64,000 nucleotides of DNA from Paraburkholderia youngii (lineage in GTDB: Bacteria > Pseudomonadota > Gammaproteobacteria > Burkholderiales > Burkholderiaceae): positions 62,001-126,000 of the forward strand of contig NZ_JAALDK010000001.1 in assembly GCF_013366925.1 (NCBI RefSeq). Reading direction: 5' to 3'. Below the pieces are notes generated by a model. It did not search any database. It saw only the letters and a list, made by a program, of their open reading frames with translations, and was not told the DNA's origin. A program made the translations under genes and the position numbers. Shown piece by piece: positions 18,455 through 28,118 of the stretch (its first letter is position 1; each line of letters starts with the position of its first letter).

Positions 18455-20017
18455 GTGTCAGCGACGCTACGTTTTGACAATATCGGCAAGGTTTTTCCAG
18501 GCGTGCGTGCGCTCGACGGTGTGTCCTTCGACGTCAACGTCGGCCAGGTGCACGGCCTGATGGGCGAAAACGGCGCGGGAAAATCGACGCTGCTGAAAAT
18601 TCTCGGCGGCGAGTATCAGCCCGATTCGGGCCGCATGATGATCGACGGCAACGAGGTGCGCTTTCCGAGCGCGGCCGCCTCGATCGGTGCCGGCATCGCG
18701 GTGATTCACCAGGAACTTCAGTACGTGCCCGACCTCACGGTCGCGGAGAACCTGCTGCTCGGCCAGCTGCCCAATTCTCTCGGCTGGGTCAACAAGCGCG
18801 AGGCGAAGCGCTTCGTGCGCGAGCGGCTCGAAGCGATGGGCGTCGCGCTCGATCCGAACGCGAAACTGCGCAAGCTGTCGATCGCGCAGCGGCAGATGGT
18901 CGAAATCTGCAAGGCGCTGATGCGCAACGCGCGTGTGATCGCGCTCGACGAGCCGACCAGCTCGCTGTCGCATCGCGAGACCGAGGTGCTGTTCAAGCTG
19001 GTGCGCGATCTGCGCGCCGACAATCGCGCGATGATCTACATCTCGCATCGGATGGACGAGATCTACGAGCTGTGCGACGCGTGCACGATCTTCCGCGACG
19101 GCCGCAAGGTCGCGTCGCATCCGACGCTCGAAGGCGTGTCGCGCGACACGATCGTCAGTGAGATGGTCGGGCGCGAAATTTCGGACATCTATAGCTATAC
19201 GGCGCGGCCGCTCGGCGAAGTGCGTTTCGCGGCGAAGGCGATCGAAGGTCATCCGCTCGCGCAGCCGGCCAGCTTCGAGGTGCGGCGCGGCGAGATCGTC
19301 GGCTTCTTCGGACTCGTCGGCGCGGGCCGCAGCGAGCTGATGCATCTGGTGTACGGCGCCGAGCATCGCAAGGGCGGCGAACTCGTGCTCGACGGCAAGC
19401 CGATCAAGGTGCGCAGCGCGGGCGAGGCGATCAAACACGGCATCGTGCTGTGCCCCGAGGATCGCAAGGAAGAGGGCATCGTCGCGATGGCGAGCGTCGC
19501 GGAGAACATCAACATCAGCTGCCGCCGTCACTATCTGCGCGCGGGCGTGTTTCTCGATCGCAAGAAAGAGGCGCAGACGGCGGACCGTTTCATCAAGCTG
19601 CTGAAGATCAAGACGCCGCATCGCCGGCAGAAGATCCGCTTCCTGTCGGGCGGTAATCAGCAGAAGGCGATTCTGTCGCGCTGGCTCGCCGAGCCTGATC
19701 TGAAAGTCGTGATTCTCGACGAACCGACGCGCGGCATCGACGTCGGCGCGAAGCACGAGATCTATAACGTGATCTATCAGCTCGCCGAGCGCGGCTGCGC
19801 GATCGTGATGATTTCGTCGGAATTGCCGGAAGTGCTCGGCGTGTCCGACCGGATCGTCGTGATGCGCCAGGGCCGCATTTCCGGGGAGCTCGCGCGCAAG
19901 GACGCGACCGAGCAGTCGGTGCTGAGCCTCGCATTGCCGCAGAGCTCGACCGCGCTACCTGGTGAGTCGAACACGAACGCGAACGCGGCCAACCAGAGCG
20001 GCTCGCGCGCGGCCTGA
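18455..20017 (+). CDS. Sugar ABC transporter ATPase (AraG-like)
   Basis: 520 residues with two fused ATPase halves, as in all CUT2 sugar importers. The first half has Walker [10 protein letters not shown] at 37-45 and signature LSIAQRQ. The second has the usual degenerate P-loop [10 protein letters not shown] and signature LSGGNQQK, then [12 protein letters not shown]. Start is GTG at 18455 after GATGAGGAGG. The last about 25 residues are a Ser/Asn/Ala-rich tail. It works with the binding protein upstream and the permease downstream. Confidence 0.93.
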   Translation: MSATLRFDNIGKVFPGVRALDGVSFDVNVGQVHGLMGENGAGKSTLLKILGGEYQPDSGRMMIDGNEVRFPSAAASIGAGIAVIHQELQYVPDLTVAENLLLGQLPNSLGWVNKREAKRFVRERLEAMGVALDPNAKLRKLSIAQRQMVEICKALMRNARVIALDEPTSSLSHRETEVLFKLVRDLRADNRAMIYISHRMDEIYELCDACTIFRDGRKVASHPTLEGVSRDTIVSEMVGREISDIYSYTARPLGEVRFAAKAIEGHPLAQPASFEVRRGEIVGFFGLVGAGRSELMHLVYGAEHRKGGELVLDGKPIKVRSAGEAIKHGIVLCPEDRKEEGIVAMASVAENINISCRRHYLRAGVFLDRKKEAQTADRFIKLLKIKTPHRRQKIRFLSGGNQQKAILSRWLAEPDLKVVILDEPTRGIDVGAKHEIYNVIYQLAERGCAIVMISSELPEVLGVSDRIVVMRQGRISGELARKDATEQSVLSLALPQSSTALPGESNTNANAANQSGSRAA

Positions 20018-20070
20018 ACCTTATCCGGACGAGAGTCCGCAACCCGTGGGGACGGGGAGGAGTATTGAAC

Positions 20071-21087
20071 ATGCAAGCCAGAGAAAACCTCGCGCAGCAG
20101 GCCGCCAAGAGCGCGGCCGACGCGCTGATTCCGCAGCCTACCGACAAGGCCAAGTGGTGGCAGCAGATCACCGAGTACAGCCTGATCGTGATCTTCATCG
20201 TGATGTTCGTCACGATGTCGCTGACCGTCGATCATTTCTTCTCGATCGAGAACATGCTCGGCCTCGCGCTGTCGATCTCGCAGATCGGCATGGTCGCGTG
20301 CACGATGATGTTCTGTCTCGCGTCGCGCGACTTCGACCTGTCGGTCGGCTCGACCGTCGCGTTCGCCGGCGTGCTGTGCGCGATGGTGCTCAACGCGACC
20401 GACAGCACGGTCATCGCGATCATCGCGGCGGTCGCGGCGGGCGCGGTGATCGGCTTCGTCAACGGCGCGGTGATCGCTTATCTGCGCATCAATGCGCTGA
20501 TCACGACGCTCGCGACGATGGAAATCGTCCGCGGCCTCGGTTTCATCGTGTCGCATGGTCAGGCGGTCGGCGTATCGTCGGATACCTTCATCGCATTGGG
20601 CGGCCTGACGTTCTTCGGCGTGTCGCTGCCGATCTGGGTCACCCTGATCTGCTTCATCGTGTTCGGCGTGATGCTGAACCAGACCGTGTACGGCCGCAAT
20701 ACGCTCGCGATCGGCGGTAATCCGGAAGCGTCGCGCCTGGCCGGTATCAACGTGGAGCGCACTCGCGTCTACATCTTCCTGATCCAGGGCGCCGTCACCG
20801 CGCTCGCCGGCGTGATTCTCGCGTCGCGTATCACGTCGGGTCAGCCGAACGCCGCCGAAGGCTTCGAGCTGAACGTGATCTCCGCGTGCGTGCTCGGCGG
20901 CGTGTCGCTGCTGGGCGGCCGCGCGACGATCTCCGGTGTCGTGATCGGCGTGCTGATCATGGGCACGGTCGAGAACGTGATGAACCTCTTGAACATCGAC
21001 GCGTTCTACCAGTACCTGGTGCGCGGCGCGATCCTGCTCGCGGCCGTGTTGCTCGACCAGTTGAAGAACCGCGGCTCGCGCGACTGA
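20071..21087 (+). CDS. Sugar ABC transporter permease (AraH-like)
   Basis: 338 residues, CUT2-family inner-membrane permease with about eight to ten helices. FCLASRDFDLSVGSTVAFAG and GGNPEASRLAGINV are family hallmarks of AraH/RbsC proteins. I prefer ATG 20071: GAGGAG sits eight bases upstream. An in-frame TTG at 20065 would leave only two bases between ribosome-binding site and start. It completes the AraFGH-type importer. Confidence 0.93.
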   Translation: MQARENLAQQAAKSAADALIPQPTDKAKWWQQITEYSLIVIFIVMFVTMSLTVDHFFSIENMLGLALSISQIGMVACTMMFCLASRDFDLSVGSTVAFAGVLCAMVLNATDSTVIAIIAAVAAGAVIGFVNGAVIAYLRINALITTLATMEIVRGLGFIVSHGQAVGVSSDTFIALGGLTFFGVSLPIWVTLICFIVFGVMLNQTVYGRNTLAIGGNPEASRLAGINVERTRVYIFLIQGAVTALAGVILASRITSGQPNAAEGFELNVISACVLGGVSLLGGRATISGVVIGVLIMGTVENVMNLLNIDAFYQYLVRGAILLAAVLLDQLKNRGSRD

Positions 21088-21128
21088 GTCGCTTTCACCT
21101 CATCCCAAGCTCATAAAGGAATCGAACG

Positions 21129-21929
21129 ATGTCGTCTCCGGCCAATGCAAACGCCAGCCTCTCTGACACCGCGTACGCGCGCTATCCGAGCCTCGCCGAC
21201 CGTACGGTGCTGATCACGGGCGGCGCGACCGGCATCGGCGCATCGTTCGTCGAGCACTTCGCGGCGCAGGGCTCGCGCGTCGCTTTCTTCGATATCGATG
21301 CGAGCGCCGGCGAAGCCCTCGCCGACCAGCTCGGCGATTCGAAGCACAAGCCGCTCTTTCTCCCGTGCGATCTGACCGATGTCGACGCGCTGCAAAAAGC
21401 GATCGCCGACGTGAAGGCGGCGCTGGGTCCGATCCAGGTGCTGATCAACAATGCGGCGAACGACAAGCGCCATCAGATCGCCGACGTGACGCGCGAGTCG
21501 TTCGACGCCGGCATCGCCGTGAACATCCGCCACCAGTTCTTCGCGGCGCAGGCCGTGATGGAAGACATGAAGGCCGCGCGTAGCGGCTCGATCATCAACC
21601 TCGGCTCGATCAGCTGGATGCTGAAGAACGGCGGCTATCCGGTGTACGTGATGTCGAAGTCGGCGGTGCAGGGGCTCACGCGCGGGCTCGCGCGCGACCT
21701 CGGCCACTTCAATATCCGCGTCAACACGCTGGTGCCGGGCTGGGTGATGACCGAGAAGCAGCTGCGCCTGTGGCTCGACGACAACGGCCGCCGGCAGATC
21801 AAGGAAGGCCAATGCATCGACGCCGAGCTGATGCCGGCCGACCTCGCGCGCATGGCGCTATTCCTCGCCGCCGACGACAGCCGCATGATCACCGCGCAGG
21901 ACATCGTCGTCGACGGAGGCTGGGCGTGA
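21129..21929 (+). CDS. SDR, probable aldose (galactose/arabinose) 1-dehydrogenase
   Basis: 266 residues, classical SDR with TGGATGIG at 30-37, NNAA at 107-110, catalytic Ser160, Tyr173 and Lys177. FDID after the second strand suggests NAD preference. It is directly downstream of the sugar permease and overlaps the lactonase gene by four bases (GTGA). Dehydrogenase plus lactonase would turn an aldose into the aldonate via the lactone, so sugar C1 oxidation is the best guess; the substrate is not proven. Confidence 0.8.
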   Translation: MSSPANANASLSDTAYARYPSLADRTVLITGGATGIGASFVEHFAAQGSRVAFFDIDASAGEALADQLGDSKHKPLFLPCDLTDVDALQKAIADVKAALGPIQVLINNAANDKRHQIADVTRESFDAGIAVNIRHQFFAAQAVMEDMKAARSGSIINLGSISWMLKNGGYPVYVMSKSAVQGLTRGLARDLGHFNIRVNTLVPGWVMTEKQLRLWLDDNGRRQIKEGQCIDAELMPADLARMALFLAADDSRMITAQDIVVDGGWA

Positions 21930-22867
21930 GCGGCAGCCCGCGCGTGCAACGGGCCACGCTGCTGCTCGACGCGCAGTGCGAACTCGGCGAAGGCGCGACC
22001 TGGTGCGCCCGCAGCGGCCGTTTCTACTGGACCGACATCGAAGGCGCGCGGCTGTGGCGCTACGATCCGGCCGACGGCCGCAGCGATTCGTTCGACATGC
22101 CCGAGCGGCTCGCCACCTTCGCGCTGTGCGAAAACCCGCGCTACGTGCTGCTCGGGCTCGCATCGCATCTCGCGTTTTTCGATCTGGAGAAGGGCAGCAC
22201 GCAGCACATCGTCGACGTCGAGCCCGGCATGAACACGCGCGTGAACGATGGGCGCTGCGATCGGCAAGGGCGCTTCGTGTTCGGCACCAAGGACGAAAGC
22301 GGGCAACGGCAGACGGTCGCCGGCTTCTATCGGTTGAATCACGATCTATCGCTCGAACGCTTACCGTTGCCAGCGCCGGCAATTTCGAACAGCATCGCAT
22401 TCAGTCCCGACGGCGCGACGATGTACTACTGCGATTCGCCGACGCGTGAAATCCGCGCGTGCGACTATCGCGCCGATGGCAGCATCGCGAACGATCGCCT
22501 GTTCACGCGTCTAACCGATGCGAACGGCATCCCCGACGGCTCGACCGTCGACAGCGACGGCGGCCTGTGGAACGCGCAGTGGGGCGGCGCGCGCGTGGTG
22601 CGCTACGGTCCCGACGGTGTGGAAACCGAGCGCATCGACGTGCCGACCACGCAGCCTAGTTGCGTCGCGATCGGCGGTGCCGCGCTCGGCGAGGCCCCGG
22701 GCAGCGCCCGGGGCGAGACGGCGCTCGACACGCTGTACATCACGAGCGCCTACGCCGAACTCGATGCAACGGCGCGCGCGGCCGATACGCTCGCGGGCGA
22801 CCTGTTCGTCGCGACGCTTTCACGGCGTGGTGTTGCGGAACCGCTGTTCCAGGGCGCGCCTATCTAG
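21926..22867 (+). CDS. SMP-30/gluconolactonase-family sugar lactonase
   Basis: 313 residues, six-bladed beta-propeller of the SMP-30 family. The metal-binding residues expected in the family are visible in ELGEGATW (Glu near 21), NDGRCDRQGRFVFGT, and NSIAFSPDG with a later DG-Asp. Start is GTG 21926, overlapping the SDR stop. It would hydrolyse the aldonolactone made by the upstream dehydrogenase (galactono- or arabinolactone). A GC-rich perfect hairpin (22695-22713) encodes a non-conserved loop. Confidence 0.87.
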   Translation: MSGSPRVQRATLLLDAQCELGEGATWCARSGRFYWTDIEGARLWRYDPADGRSDSFDMPERLATFALCENPRYVLLGLASHLAFFDLEKGSTQHIVDVEPGMNTRVNDGRCDRQGRFVFGTKDESGQRQTVAGFYRLNHDLSLERLPLPAPAISNSIAFSPDGATMYYCDSPTREIRACDYRADGSIANDRLFTRLTDANGIPDGSTVDSDGGLWNAQWGGARVVRYGPDGVETERIDVPTTQPSCVAIGGAALGEAPGSARGETALDTLYITSAYAELDATARAADTLAGDLFVATLSRRGVAEPLFQGAPI

Positions 22868-23087
22868 CGCAGAATGACGCAGCCCCGGCCGCGCGCCGGG
22901 GCCGCGATCCTGAAGGTGAAGCAGAAGTCGATGTGGCAGTTTCGGTCCGCGAGCGATACGCCCGCGACCGGCCGGCAACGAATCGGCAGCATGCAGTTCG
23001 GACTCGAGGCGAATTGGTCATAAAAAATCGCCCGCAACTCCCGTCGACCCTGACGGCAACGTCCCACGCCTCTCGATGGAGCCAGAT

Positions 23088-24149
23088 ATGACTGTTGCGA
23101 ATCTCGTTTCAGCCTCATCCCCAACCTCTCAAACGCGACGCTCGCGACTTGCCGCAGCGGCCAATCCCGTGCTGGCGGGCCCGAGCACGTCGGCGGTGGC
23201 GCTCGGCGAAGGCAGTGCCGGCGATGTCGCGTGCATCACGCTCGCCAACTCGCAATTGCGTCTCGATGTCGCACCGACGCTCGGCGGCGGCGTGACCCGC
23301 TTCGACTGGCGCGACGACGGCGCACTGACGCCGATCTTCCGGCGCTGCAGTCAAGTCGGCGTCGATACGGAACCGAACCAGCTTGCCTGCTATCCGCTGT
23401 TGCCGTACTCGAACCGCATCGGCGGCGGTCATTTCAGCGTGGGCGGGCGGCGCGTCGAGGTGCCGCGCAACCGCGCCGAGGAACCCCTGCCGATTCACGG
23501 CGACGGCTGGCTCGCGCAATGGGAGGTGCTCGACGCGGGCCGCGAGCACGTGCGCCTCGCGCTCGAGCGCAGCGAAGGCAAGCCGTACGCGTTCCGCGCG
23601 ACGCAAACCTACACGCTCGACGGCCCGACGCTCGTCATCGCGCTCGAAATCGAAAACGCCGGCCGTGAGACGCTGCCGTTCGGGCTCGGCGTGCATCCAT
23701 TCTTTGTGCGCGACGCGGACACCGAGCTATCGGCGGCGGCTGGCGGCCTGTGGCTGTCGGGCGACGACTGGCTGCCGGTGCGCCACGTGCCGGCGCCGCC
23801 CGCGTGGCAGTTCGGCGTCGCGTATCCGCTGCCGGAGACGATCGTCAATCACGCGTTCACCGGCTGGAGCGGCCAGGCGGCGGTGGTGTGGCCGAAGCGC
23901 CGGCTGTCGCTGAACATCGCCGCCGATACCGACTACTACGTGCTGTACACGCCGCCCGGCGAAGACTTCTTCTGCTTCGAGCCGGTCGATCATCCGATCA
24001 ATGCGATGAACCTGGCCGGCGGCGCGAGCGAAAACGGCATGACGCTGCTCAAGCGCGGCGAGCGGTTGACGCGCACTTTCCGCTTCACCGTCGAGCGGAC
24101 TGGGCTGCGCTCGATGCCGGGCGGGCGTGGCGCGCGGCGCAGGCAGTAG
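23088..24149 (+). CDS. Aldose 1-epimerase (mutarotase) family protein
   Basis: 353 residues from the ATG at 23088, which has GGAG six bases upstream; an ATG at 23076 contains that same ribosome-binding site. Family residues include PYSNRIGGG, His in PIHGDGW, and His in GLGVHPFF, with Glu in FFCFEPVDH near the C-terminus. It would interconvert sugar anomers so that the dehydrogenase receives the right one. It is separated from the lactonase by 220 bp that contain a GC hairpin (22882-22902) but no T-tract. Confidence 0.87.
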   Translation: MTVANLVSASSPTSQTRRSRLAAAANPVLAGPSTSAVALGEGSAGDVACITLANSQLRLDVAPTLGGGVTRFDWRDDGALTPIFRRCSQVGVDTEPNQLACYPLLPYSNRIGGGHFSVGGRRVEVPRNRAEEPLPIHGDGWLAQWEVLDAGREHVRLALERSEGKPYAFRATQTYTLDGPTLVIALEIENAGRETLPFGLGVHPFFVRDADTELSAAAGGLWLSGDDWLPVRHVPAPPAWQFGVAYPLPETIVNHAFTGWSGQAAVVWPKRRLSLNIAADTDYYVLYTPPGEDFFCFEPVDHPINAMNLAGGASENGMTLLKRGERLTRTFRFTVERTGLRSMPGGRGARRRQ

Positions 24150-24257
24150 TTGTCGCCGCAGCCGCCGGGCCGCCGGAAGGGCGGCTGGCGCTGCTACCGC
24201 CAATGAGGTGCGGGCCGCGCGGTGACCGCCATCGACGGATGGCGATCGTGGGACGGG

Positions 24258-24263
24258 TAAAAT
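24258..24263 (+). promoter_or_regulatory. Candidate -10 for pyrF
   Basis: TAAAAT, 40 bp before the pyrF ATG, the only AT-rich hexamer in the intergenic region. No convincing -35 at 16-18 bp was seen. Confidence 0.3.
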
Positions 24264-24303
24264 ACGCGCCTCCCCCGAATACAGGCTCGCCGCGAGACTC
24301 ACC

Positions 24304-25119
24304 ATGTCCAACTTCATCCAGACACTCAACGACGCCTGGCAGCGCACGAACTCGCTGCTGTGCGTTGGGCTCGATCCCGAGCCCAGCAAATTTCCGGGCG
24401 CGCTCGCGGGCCGCGCCGATGCGATCTTCGAGTTCTGCCGCACGATCGTCGATGCAACCGCGCCGTACGCGTCGTCGTTCAAGCCGCAGATCGCCTACTT
24501 CGCCGCGCATCGCGCGGAAGACCAGCTCGAGCAGCTGATCGCCCACATTCACGCGAACCATCCGGGCCTGCCGGTGATTCTCGACGCCAAGCGCGGCGAT
24601 ATTGGCAGCACCGCCGAGCAGTACGCGCGCGAGGCGTTCGAGCGCTACCAGGCGGACGCGGTGACGGTCAATCCGTACATGGGTTTCGATTCGATCGAAC
24701 CGTATCTCGAGCACGCGGGCAAGGGCGTGATCGTGTTGTGCCGCACGTCGAACGCGGGCGGCTCGGACTTGCAGTTTCTCGAGACGGGCGGCCGGCCGCT
24801 GTACCAGGTCGTCGCTCAACTGGCCGCGCAGAAGTGGAATGCGAGCGGCCAGCTGGGGCTCGTGGTCGGCGCGACGTTTCCGAAGGAAATCGAAGTGGTG
24901 CGCGGGATCGTCGGCGACATGCCGCTGCTGATTCCGGGCATCGGCGCGCAAGGCGGCGACGTGCAGGCCACCGTGAGCGCCGGACGCACCGCGAACGGCA
25001 CCGGCATGCTGATCAACTCTTCGCGCGCGATCATCTACGCGGGCAAGGGCGACGACTTCGCGCAAGCGGCCGCGCAGGCCGCGAAGGACACCCGCGACCG
25101 GATCAACGCGTTTCGTTGA
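24304..25119 (+). CDS. pyrF: Orotidine 5'-phosphate decarboxylase (type 2)
   Basis: Last step of UMP synthesis, OMP to UMP plus CO2. 271 residues, the longer subfamily-2 form found in beta-proteobacteria, actinobacteria and others. The catalytic Asp-x-Lys-x-x-Asp is DAKRGD at 94-99. [13 protein letters not shown] at the N-terminus and the phosphate loop near [17 protein letters not shown] are present. It stands as a single gene facing the convergent cupin gene. Confidence 0.96.
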   Translation: MSNFIQTLNDAWQRTNSLLCVGLDPEPSKFPGALAGRADAIFEFCRTIVDATAPYASSFKPQIAYFAAHRAEDQLEQLIAHIHANHPGLPVILDAKRGDIGSTAEQYAREAFERYQADAVTVNPYMGFDSIEPYLEHAGKGVIVLCRTSNAGGSDLQFLETGGRPLYQVVAQLAAQKWNASGQLGLVVGATFPKEIEVVRGIVGDMPLLIPGIGAQGGDVQATVSAGRTANGTGMLINSSRAIIYAGKGDDFAQAAAQAAKDTRDRINAFR

Positions 25120-25155
25120 TTCGGCGGACGGTCCCGCGCCGGGCCGTGCGGCGCG

Positions 25156-25686
25156 TCAGCGCGCCGGTCCGAGCCGCCCGATCAACTCCGCATGGCGCGG
25201 ATGCCGCGCCTTCAGCGCATCGACCTCCGCGAGTTCGAACTCGCTGAATTCGAAACCCGGCGCGACCGTGCAGCCGACCAGCGCGAACGACGCCGGATCG
25301 GCGCACTCAGCCGCGAACCACATGCCGGCCGGCACGACGGCCTGATACACCGTGTCGGGATGCGTGAGCGGATTGCCGAGCCGGTGCGTAACGAGCGCAC
25401 CGCCGGCATCGCTTTCATCGAGCACGTGAACCAGCAGCGGCTCGCCGGCGTAGAAATGCCAGACCTCGTCGGATCGGATCCGATGCCACGCCGAATGCGC
25501 GCGATCGCACAGCATGTAATAGATCGCGGTCGACGCCGCACGGGTGTTCTCAGTCTCGCTCGCTTCGCCGGCGCGCAGCACGCGCGCGGCCGAGCGATAA
25601 GTCTCCGCGAAAAAGCCGCCTTCAGGATGTGGCTTCAGGTCGAAGCGACGGATCAGGTCATCAGCGATGGTGCGCGAATCCGGCAT
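25156..25686 (-). CDS. Cupin_5 (DUF985) family protein
   Basis: 176 residues. LKPHPEGGFFAETYRS and the later FYAGEPLLVHVL, PAGMWFAAE and FEFSEFEL are the conserved strands of the DUF985 cupin family. Cytoplasmic, no signal peptide. The function of the family is not established; homologues are sometimes likened to isomerase-like cupins. It is 32 bp downstream of pncC on the same strand. Confidence 0.85.
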   Translation of the reverse strand: MPDSRTIADDLIRRFDLKPHPEGGFFAETYRSAARVLRAGEASETENTRAASTAIYYMLCDRAHSAWHRIRSDEVWHFYAGEPLLVHVLDESDAGGALVTHRLGNPLTHPDTVYQAVVPAGMWFAAECADPASFALVGCTVAPGFEFSEFELAEVDALKARHPRHAELIGRLGPAR

Positions 25687-25718
25687 TGTCCGCCTCTCCA
25701 GTAATAGTCAGGCGCCGC

Positions 25719-26219
25719 TCAATGCTCGCGTTCGTCGAGTAGCGCCAGCAGACCGCGCAGCGCGTGCGCTGCCGCCTGCACGCGGATCTGCTCGCGATCG
25801 CCCTTGAAAATCTTCGTTTCCACCGACGTATGCAGCCGGTTGGTCCAGCCGAACGACACCATGCCGACCGGCTTGGTTTCGGTGCCGCCACCGGGCCCAG
25901 CGACGCCGGTTATCGACAGCGACACTTGCGCGCGGCTGTTGCGCAGCGCGCCTTCGGCCATCGCTCGCGCGACCGGTTCGCTGACCGCGCCGTGCTTTTC
26001 GATCAGGTCGGCCGGCACGCCGATCATTTCACTCTTCGCCTGGTTCGAATACGTGACGAAGCCGCGTTCGAACCAGCCACTGCTGCCGGAGATGTCGGTG
26101 ATCGCGGTCGCGACCATGCCGCCTGTGCAAGACTCGGCGGTCACGAGCATCAGGCGCTCGTCGCGCAGACGGTTGCTCACGCGGATCGCAAGCTGGTGAA
26201 CGACGGAATCGGTAGGCAT
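25719..26219 (-). CDS. pncC: Nicotinamide-nucleotide amidohydrolase (CinA C-terminal-like)
   Basis: Deamidates NMN to nicotinate mononucleotide in pyridine nucleotide recycling. 166 residues from the ATG at 26219; a TTG at 26231 would add four residues. It is the stand-alone CinA C-terminal domain: TAESCTGGMVATAITDISG at the N-terminal side, FVTYSNQAK and GVAGPGGGTETKPVG. The N-terminal MoCF domain of full CinA is absent. It follows pgpA by about 110 bp. Confidence 0.9.
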   Translation of the reverse strand: MPTDSVVHQLAIRVSNRLRDERLMLVTAESCTGGMVATAITDISGSSGWFERGFVTYSNQAKSEMIGVPADLIEKHGAVSEPVARAMAEGALRNSRAQVSLSITGVAGPGGGTETKPVGMVSFGWTNRLHTSVETKIFKGDREQIRVQAAAHALRGLLALLDEREH

Positions 26220-26328
26220 GGCGTCAGTCAATCCGGAAAACGAAGCCGGCCGTGAGGCGCGGCGAACGGCAGGGGCCGGGTGGCGACCGAAAGAGTCGAA
26301 CGGTACTCAGATCGCGGTCGGGCAGCGC

Positions 26329-26904
26329 TCAAACCGACATTCGCCACAGCGCAATCACGAGTAACGTGAAGAACGCGGCGATCAGGTCATCGAACATGAT
26401 GCCAAAGCCGCCTTTCAGCCGGCGGTCGAAGTAGCCGATCGGTGGCGGCTTCACCATGTCGAAGAAGCGGAAGATCACGAACGCCCACATCTGAGCGGCG
26501 AGCGTGGCAGGCGTGACCATCAGCAGCACGAGCCAGAACGCGACGATTTCGTCCCACACGACCGCCGACGGATCCTCGACGCCAAGCCGCTTCGCCGTAA
26601 AGCCACACAGCGCGATGCCGGCGAGAAAGCCGACGCCGATCAGCACGCCCCATTCGATAACGGTCAGATAGCGGCTCAGTACCACGAAGGACGCCCAACC
26701 GAACAGGGTGCCGATCGTGCCCGGCGCGACGGGCGACAGCCCGCTGCCGAAGCCGAGCGACAGGATGTGGACTGGGTGCGACAGCATGAAGCGCGCGGTC
26801 GCGCGGCGTGGCTTAGCGGGCTTCGGCGCGCGCGGTCCTGGTACTTGCGGCGGCTCGCTGCCGAGGAAGTCGTCGGCGGGGCCGAGCGGGGGGTCATTCT
26901 GCAT
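26329..26904 (-). CDS. pgpA: Phosphatidylglycerophosphatase A
   Basis: Inner-membrane phosphatase making phosphatidylglycerol from PG-phosphate. 191 residues with three to four membrane helices. GSGLSPVAPGTIGTL, VWDEIVAFW and FDMVKPPPIGYFDR are the conserved PgpA segments; the D-E pair and the Lys-Pro motif are catalytic-region residues. The N-terminal 40 residues are a Pro-rich cytoplasmic extension. Its start overlaps the thiL stop by 11 bp, the usual thiL-pgpA pairing. Confidence 0.95.
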   Translation of the reverse strand: MQNDPPLGPADDFLGSEPPQVPGPRAPKPAKPRRATARFMLSHPVHILSLGFGSGLSPVAPGTIGTLFGWASFVVLSRYLTVIEWGVLIGVGFLAGIALCGFTAKRLGVEDPSAVVWDEIVAFWLVLLMVTPATLAAQMWAFVIFRFFDMVKPPPIGYFDRRLKGGFGIMFDDLIAAFFTLLVIALWRMSV

Positions 26905-27895
26905 GAAAGTGATCGAAACCTTGCAAGGTCAAAGTGAGCGGCACGCCGGTGGCGTTGCGCCACGCGATGGCCGGGCGGTCGGTGGCCGCCTCCAGTGCGC
27001 TTATTGTACCGATGCGAGTGACCGGCACAGTGGCCTTGTGCGCGGCGGCCTCGACCGCGGCGCGCGCGGCGCCGGGCGCGGTGAAGCACAGCTCGTAATC
27101 GTCGCCGCCGGCGAGCGTGCAGCGCTGCTGGACCTCGGGCGGCAGGCGGCGCAGCGCGGCCGAGCGCGGCACCGCGTCGACGTCGACGCTCGCACTTACC
27201 GACGAGCGCTCGAGGATATGCAGCAGATCGCCGGCGAGTCCGTCCGACAGGTCGAGCGCCGCGTGTGCGACGCCGCGCAGCGCGAGGCCGAGCGCGATGC
27301 GCGGCTCGGGGCGTTCGAGTGCCTGGCGGAACGCCGCGGCGTCGTTCGGATCGGCGGCCCATTCGCCGCGCTGCACGCCGAGGCCGGCGCGCGCGTCGCC
27401 GAGCGTGCCGGAAATCCAGATGTCGTCGCCGGGTTGCGCGGCATCGCGGCGCAATGCCGTTTGCGGCGGCACGCTGCCGAACACCGTGATGCACAGATTG
27501 AGCGGTCCGCCCGTCGTATCGCCGCCGATCAGCTCGCAACCGTAGCGCTCGGCCAGCGCGAACAGGCCTTCGCTGAACCCCGATAGCCAGGCTTCGTCGG
27601 CTTGCGGCAGCGAGAAGGCGAGCGTGAACGCCTGCGGCTGCGCGCCCATCGCGGCGAGGTCCGACAGGTTGACCGCGAGCGCCTTGTGACCGAGCGCTTC
27701 GGGATCGATATCGGCGAAGAAGTGACGGCCTTCGACCAGCATGTCCGTCGATATCGCGAGCATTTCGCCGGCAGGCGGGGCCAGCAACGCGCAGTCGTCG
27801 CCGATGCCGAGCGTGCCGTCTTCGGTAGCAGAGGGCCGCGCGTGGGCGGCGCGGCGGGCGAAGAAGCGGTCGATCAGCGAAAACTCGGAAAGCAT
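26894..27895 (-). CDS. thiL: Thiamine-monophosphate kinase
   Basis: Phosphorylates thiamine monophosphate to thiamine pyrophosphate. 333 residues from ATG 27895, where the conserved N-terminus MLSEFSLIDRFFARR begins; the upstream frame is not conserved. The nucleotide site GIGDDCA is at 30-36, STDMLVEGRHF and the Asp-rich LSDLAAMGA follow, with DLSDGLAGDL later. It diverges from maeB. Confidence 0.95.
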   Translation of the reverse strand: MLSEFSLIDRFFARRAAHARPSATEDGTLGIGDDCALLAPPAGEMLAISTDMLVEGRHFFADIDPEALGHKALAVNLSDLAAMGAQPQAFTLAFSLPQADEAWLSGFSEGLFALAERYGCELIGGDTTGGPLNLCITVFGSVPPQTALRRDAAQPGDDIWISGTLGDARAGLGVQRGEWAADPNDAAAFRQALERPEPRIALGLALRGVAHAALDLSDGLAGDLLHILERSSVSASVDVDAVPRSAALRRLPPEVQQRCTLAGGDDYELCFTAPGAARAAVEAAAHKATVPVTRIGTISALEAATDRPAIAWRNATGVPLTLTLQGFDHFHAE

Positions 27896-28069
27896 GATGG
27901 CGGACGATGAGCGGAGAAGGATCGTAGAAATAGCGTAGGTGACCAGGTTCGAGCGTAATGCCCCCTTCGCAAGCACCGGACCACCCCGTGCGACGGGCAA
28001 CGCGCTTTCACGCTGTTTCAGTCGCGGCAGTTGTACCCGTATTGAAGGAATTGCGTAGGCAATTGGGGC

Positions 28070-28075
28070 TACAAT
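28070..28075 (+). promoter_or_regulatory. Candidate -10 for maeB that overlaps an upstream ATG
   Basis: TACAAT at 28070-28075 lies 44 bp before the preferred maeB start and contains the first base pairs of an in-frame upstream ATG (28074). If this is the -10, that ATG cannot be translated, supporting the start at 28119. Possible -35 elements (TTGAAG, TTGCGT) are at non-ideal spacing. Confidence 0.4.
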
Positions 28076-28118
28076 GCCGTCGAACGTCTATTCTAATCTG
28101 CACTCCGAAGCCCGCCTT

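Noticed and set aside
20065..20070. TTG start for the sugar permease
   Set aside because: Only two bases separate it from GAGGAG; ATG 20071 has the normal spacing.
22695..22713. Perfect GC hairpin within the lactonase gene as a regulatory element
   Set aside because: It is inside the coding frame at a non-conserved loop and has no supporting context; likely codon-use coincidence.
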